Shown piece after piece: positions 61,203-64,000 of a stretch of DNA of 64,000 nt. The position numbers were made by a program, and so were the translations under genes. The first letter of the stretch is position 1; the number at the start of each line of letters is the position of its first letter. The DNA is from JAEUKH01 sp964447205 (lineage in GTDB: Bacteria; Myxococcota_A; Polyangia; Polyangiales; Ga0077539): assembly GCA_964447205.1 (NCBI GenBank), contig CAYUSB010000023.1:61629-125628 (forward strand), in the 5' to 3' direction. The notes beneath the pieces were generated by a model. The model had not been told where the DNA came from, ran no database searches, and saw nothing but the letters and a program-made list of their open reading frames with translations.

Positions 61203-62485
61203 GCGAGGCGTTGGGCCCGGTGCCCGCGACCATCCACGGCCGGGGTCAGGGCCGCCTCGACGCCGTCTGCGACCTGGTGGGGTCCCTGGCCGTCCTGCGC
61301 CCGCTGGCGGCGGCCCTCGACGACATCCCGATCCGGGTGGCCGCGGTCTTCGACAGCGCCGTGTGCTCGGTGTACCTCCGCGAGGGCAACGACCTCGTCA
61401 TGCGGGGCAACGTCGGCTTCGGCCACGAGGCCCTCGGGGAGGTCCGCCTCGCGGTGGGGGAGGGCCTGGTGGGCACGGCCGTCGAGCTGATGCGCCCGGT
61501 GAGCACCGACGCCGCGGTCGACCACGCCCGGGCCCGAGTGTTTCCCGGCCTCGGGGAGGAGCGCTACCCGGCCCTCCTGGCGGTGCCCGTCCCGGGGCCT
61601 GCGGGGCCCGCGGGGGCCCTCGTGGTGCAGCGGCAGTCGCCCGGGTACAGCCAGGCCGAGGTCGAGCTCCTGGTGGCCCTGGCAGGCGCGGTGGCCCCGG
61701 TGGTGGGCAAGGCCCGCATCGTCGACGCCCCGTCGCCCCGACCCGCGGGGCCGGCCACGGTGCGGCGGGTCACCCTCACGGGCCGGATGCTGGCCCCGGG
61801 GCGGGCCCTCGGGGTGGCCATGGCCCTGCGTCGGCCTTCCGTCCGGGGGGCGGGGGCGGGCGAGGGACGTACGGCCCAGGAGCTGGGACGGACCTTCGAC
61901 CGCGTGGTGCTGGAGTGCGACGCCACCCTGGAGTCGTTTCTGCGGGCCGCCCGGCGCAAGAGCCTCGACACCACGAGCCTGGAGCTGGCCCGGATGATCC
62001 TGGCCGACGGCAGGCTGCGCGAGCGCACCCTGGAGCTGGCGGGCTCCCGGGGGCTGGTCACGGCCCTGGGGCAGGTGGCCCGGGAGGCTACGCGGTCGGC
62101 GCGGCTGACGGAGGTTCCGATCGTGGCCGAGCGGGCCCAGGAGCTGTCGGAGCTGTGCGACGCCCTGCGTGTCCTGGCCGCCCCCCGGGCCCTGGAGTCC
62201 GTGCCCCAGGGGGCCGTGTGGGTGGGCGAGACCCTGACGGTGTTCGACCTGGTGATGGCCGCGCGTCGGAAGCCCTGCGCGGTGGTGCTCGCCGGCCGCG
62301 CCCCGGCGGGGGCCCGCCTGCGGGGCCTGGTGGAGCTGCTGGAGGTGCCCGCGGTGAGCGAGGTGGCGGGGCTGTTCGCGTGGGTCAACGACGGCGACGT
62401 GGTCCTCGTCGACGGGATGCATGGGCTCGTGCGGGTCAACCCCACGCGCCGCGAGCGCGATGAGGCCCGGGTGGCCCGGGGGTAG
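61199..62485 (+). CDS. GAF plus degenerate PTS enzyme I-like protein (PtsP-like, no C-terminal domain)
   Basis: 428 aa. Residues about 30-180 form a GAF domain (VCSVYLREGNDLVMRGNVGF, VGEGLVGTAVELMRPV). From about 195 the EI N-terminal pattern appears: MLAPGRALGVAMALRRP, then helices matching the PEP-utiliser N-domain (TRSARLTEVPIVAERAQELS). It ends with a mobile-domain-like VVLAGRAPAGARLRGLVELL, VPAVSEVAGL and NDGDVVLVDGMHGLVRVNPT. The phosphoacceptor His of the TSH motif is replaced (APAGAR), and the PEP-binding TIM barrel is missing. So it cannot be a normal phosphotransferase and is probably regulatory. Confidence 0.72.
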   Translation: MSEALGPVPATIHGRGQGRLDAVCDLVGSLAVLRPLAAALDDIPIRVAAVFDSAVCSVYLREGNDLVMRGNVGFGHEALGEVRLAVGEGLVGTAVELMRPVSTDAAVDHARARVFPGLGEERYPALLAVPVPGPAGPAGALVVQRQSPGYSQAEVELLVALAGAVAPVVGKARIVDAPSPRPAGPATVRRVTLTGRMLAPGRALGVAMALRRPSVRGAGAGEGRTAQELGRTFDRVVLECDATLESFLRAARRKSLDTTSLELARMILADGRLRERTLELAGSRGLVTALGQVAREATRSARLTEVPIVAERAQELSELCDALRVLAAPRALESVPQGAVWVGETLTVFDLVMAARRKPCAVVLAGRAPAGARLRGLVELLEVPAVSEVAGLFAWVNDGDVVLVDGMHGLVRVNPTRRERDEARVARG

Positions 62486-62628
62486 AGCCCGCGGGGGCGG
62501 CGGGGCGAGGCGGATGCACGGGCGCCGCGATGTCATCGACCTGCCATCGGCCCCACGCGCGGGGCGTGCGAGGGATGGACGCGCCCACATCGGCCCCCCG
62601 CGCAGCCCCGAGGTCCTGGAGAGCCCCC

Positions 62629-63459
62629 ATGAACATCGACTTTTACGCGACCCTCACCGGCGACTGCGTCACGCTCACCACCCCGTCGCGGCTCATCCTG
62701 ATCGACTGCGGGCACGGCCCTGACTACCGGGCCATCGTGAAGGCCAGCCGCCATCACGGGGTCGACGGCCTCGTGCTCTCGCACGCCCACGCCAATCACT
62801 GGGCCGACCTGCGCGACGTCCTGGGCCTCCTCACCCCGGACGGATGGGTCGCCCGGTCGGGGACGACCTTCGCCCCGGACCTCATGCGGACCCAGCGCTC
62901 CTACCCGAAATACCCCCCGGTCGAGCTCGCCCACGCCGTGGAGGCCTACCTCGGCCTGCCCCCCCGCCCCCTGCCCGAACTCCATGACGACGGGTGGACC
63001 CTGCGCGACCTCAACGCCTCCGACAGCGGCCTCTGCCAGGTCGCCGACGCCGGAGACCGGGCGGGGGTCCATCGAGGGTGCATCGTCCCGGTGGTGGAGT
63101 GTGGGGGGGGCGTGATGGTGTTTGGCACCGACCTCGAGTCGTCGCAGTGGCGCCGTCTCTACGAGCAGGGCCTCCTCCCCAGGGACATCGACCTCCTGCA
63201 TGCCTCCAACCACGGGCAGGAGCAGGGACGCATGGACCCGGAGGTCTTCCGTCACCTCAACCCCGCCCTGGTGCTCATCAGCGACGCAGACCCCGAGGAC
63301 AACGACACCCTCGCCCACTACGCGGCCCTCGGAGCTCGGACCCTCTCGCTCAAGGAATCGGGCATCCTCCGCCTCGTGGCCTGGGGCGGACGCGTGGAGA
63401 TCCGGGGACGGAGGCTCCCGGGGCTGACCGCTTCGCCCTACACGTCCCCGGCGTGTTAA
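62629..63459 (+). CDS. metallo-beta-lactamase fold protein, ComEC C-domain-like
   Basis: 276 aa. TGDCVTLTTPSRLILIDCGH and VDGLVLSHAHANHWADL resemble the MBL domain of ComEC and related hydrolases. The metal motif HxHxDH reads HAHANH, with Asp to Asn. VMVFGTDLESSQWRRL parallels the internal Asp strand, and LLHASNHGQEQGR parallels the LKxxHHG motif with Asn for His. Metal binding may thus be weakened. ATG 62629 is chosen for the compact N-terminus MNIDFYATLTGD. Its stop TAA lies inside the left arm of the 63455 inverted repeat, which may have replaced the original C-terminus. Confidence 0.68.
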   Translation: MNIDFYATLTGDCVTLTTPSRLILIDCGHGPDYRAIVKASRHHGVDGLVLSHAHANHWADLRDVLGLLTPDGWVARSGTTFAPDLMRTQRSYPKYPPVELAHAVEAYLGLPPRPLPELHDDGWTLRDLNASDSGLCQVADAGDRAGVHRGCIVPVVECGGGVMVFGTDLESSQWRRLYEQGLLPRDIDLLHASNHGQEQGRMDPEVFRHLNPALVLISDADPEDNDTLAHYAALGARTLSLKESGILRLVAWGGRVEIRGRRLPGLTASPYTSPAC

Positions 63460-63619
63460 ACCGCGGCCAGTTCGGGATGCGTAGTTTTCTCTGCCGATCC
63501 GCGTCGCCATGCGGCGTCAGGTCTCCTCGCCGGGCATGGAGCCCGCCGTCGTCGCCCTTCCTTGCCTGGCTTGCGTCTCGTTGAGAAAACTACACATCCC
63601 GAACTGGCCGCGGTTTAAC
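63455..63619. repeat. 37-bp terminal inverted repeats, MITE-like element
   Basis: Left arm 63455-63491 (gttaaaccgcggccagttcg...) and right arm 63583-63619 are reverse complements at 36 of 37 positions, with a 91-bp centre that encodes nothing convincing. Total 165 bp. The left arm supplies the TAA stop of the MBL gene. No target-site duplication is clear. Confidence 0.9.
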
Positions 63620-63699
63620 GACGTCTGCGGTCGTAGGGGCATCGCGCACGATCTGGAAAGATGTGGGCCGCGATGCCGTCTGGTGCATCCTACGGTGCG

Positions 63700-64000
63700 A
63701 TGACACGACCCAACCTCCTCCCCCTCGTCTGCGGGCTCTTGCTCGCGGTCCGTGCGGCCGGGGCCCAGCCCCTGCCCGAGACCGCCGCCACCCTCCCGCA
63801 GGAGCAGCACCCCCTCGGGGTCTCCCGCTGCAGCGCGGAATGCCTCGACCCGGCCCGGCTCTTTCAGCTCAACCCCCCGGGGCGCCCGTGGGCCCTGCGC
63901 CTCGACGCCGAGCTCGGGACCGTGGCCGTCCTGTCCCATGAGATACAGCTCGGGAGCGACGGGACCACCTTCAACTACGTGGCCGACGGGGGCCAGGACA
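63700..64000 (+). CDS. exported protein, N-terminal part (cut by window end)
   Basis: First 100 codons. Signal peptide LLPLVCGLLLAVRAAGAQ. The mature start holds VSRCSAECLDPARLFQLNPP and RLDAELGTVAVLSHEIQLGS, with alternating strand character suggesting an outer-membrane or periplasmic beta protein. No family can be named from this fragment. Confidence 0.6.
   Translation, partial: MTRPNLLPLVCGLLLAVRAAGAQPLPETAATLPQEQHPLGVSRCSAECLDPARLFQLNPPGRPWALRLDAELGTVAVLSHEIQLGSDGTTFNYVADGGQD

Noticed and set aside
63455..63619. Long hairpin considered as a Rho-independent terminator
   Set aside because: The arms are 37 bp with a 91-bp centre and no T-run, far larger than an intrinsic terminator.

Overview
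The window is very GC-rich chromosomal DNA from a Gram-negative bacterium, most likely a myxobacterium (Myxococcota, Polyangiales/Sandaracinus-like). The evidence is MYXO-CTERM-type tails (Gly-Gly-Cys-Gly-Cys-Arg, a hydrophobic stretch, then an Arg run), MopE-like calcium-binding repeats, Asp/Pro/Gly-rich lipoprotein linkers, thrombospondin type 3 repeats, a CcmF/CcmH cytochrome c maturation protein, an eukaryote-like Ser/Thr kinase and a Bacillus-type succinate dehydrogenase. Coordinates were read by eye, so starts are chosen from ribosome binding sites, signal peptides and family length. No tRNA, rRNA or CRISPR array was seen.

Layout. 1-4138: sdhA (cut by the window edge), sdhC, then a translationally coupled flavin monooxygenase/Rieske oxygenase pair. 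4167-10167: a large multidomain amidohydrolase lipoprotein, a hotdog-fold protein and a PLP-dependent sphingosine-phosphate-lyase-like enzyme. 10.6-25.1 kb: an accessory island with an exopolysaccharide locus. It lies between two ~112 bp direct repeats, contains a transposase fragment near its left end, and ends at a decayed IS91-like transposase. 25.2-33.7 kb: an MBOAT O-acyltransferase/SGNH pair, an exonuclease, a dienoyl-CoA isomerase-like protein, a GNAT, a SEC-C protein and a lysozyme-like/MopE-like protein. 33.8-41.7 kb: a second accessory stretch with a Uma2-like nuclease, a decayed and an intact copy of a formylglycine-enzyme-fold (FGE/SUMF1) protein, two unknown coupled genes, a frameshifted gene and long inverted repeats. 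41.9-54.1 kb: haloalkane dehalogenase, a Cys-rich lipoprotein, the cytochrome c maturation operon and two MYXO-CTERM surface proteins. 54.3-64 kb: OmpA-type porin, slipin, Ser/Thr kinase, phosphofructokinase, a degenerate PtsP-like regulator, an MBL-fold protein and the start of an exported protein.

The most interesting system is the island locus at 11.2-24.0 kb. It encodes a Spherulin-4 (GH135-like) glycosidase, an Agd3-like polysaccharide deacetylase lipoprotein, a PelF-type glycosyltransferase plus a shorter relative, a PelG-like membrane protein, an unknown polytopic membrane protein, a GAF/HD-GYP protein that could sense or degrade cyclic-di-GMP, and a TPR/beta-barrel export porin. This looks like a Pel/galactosaminogalactan-type exopolysaccharide system in which the hydrolase and deacetylase are separate, as in the fungal GAG cluster, instead of fused as in PelA. 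A nearby MBOAT/SGNH pair could acetylate a polysaccharide. A second theme is three long inverted-repeat elements that abut or supply stop codons (41.05, 56.29 and 63.46 kb).
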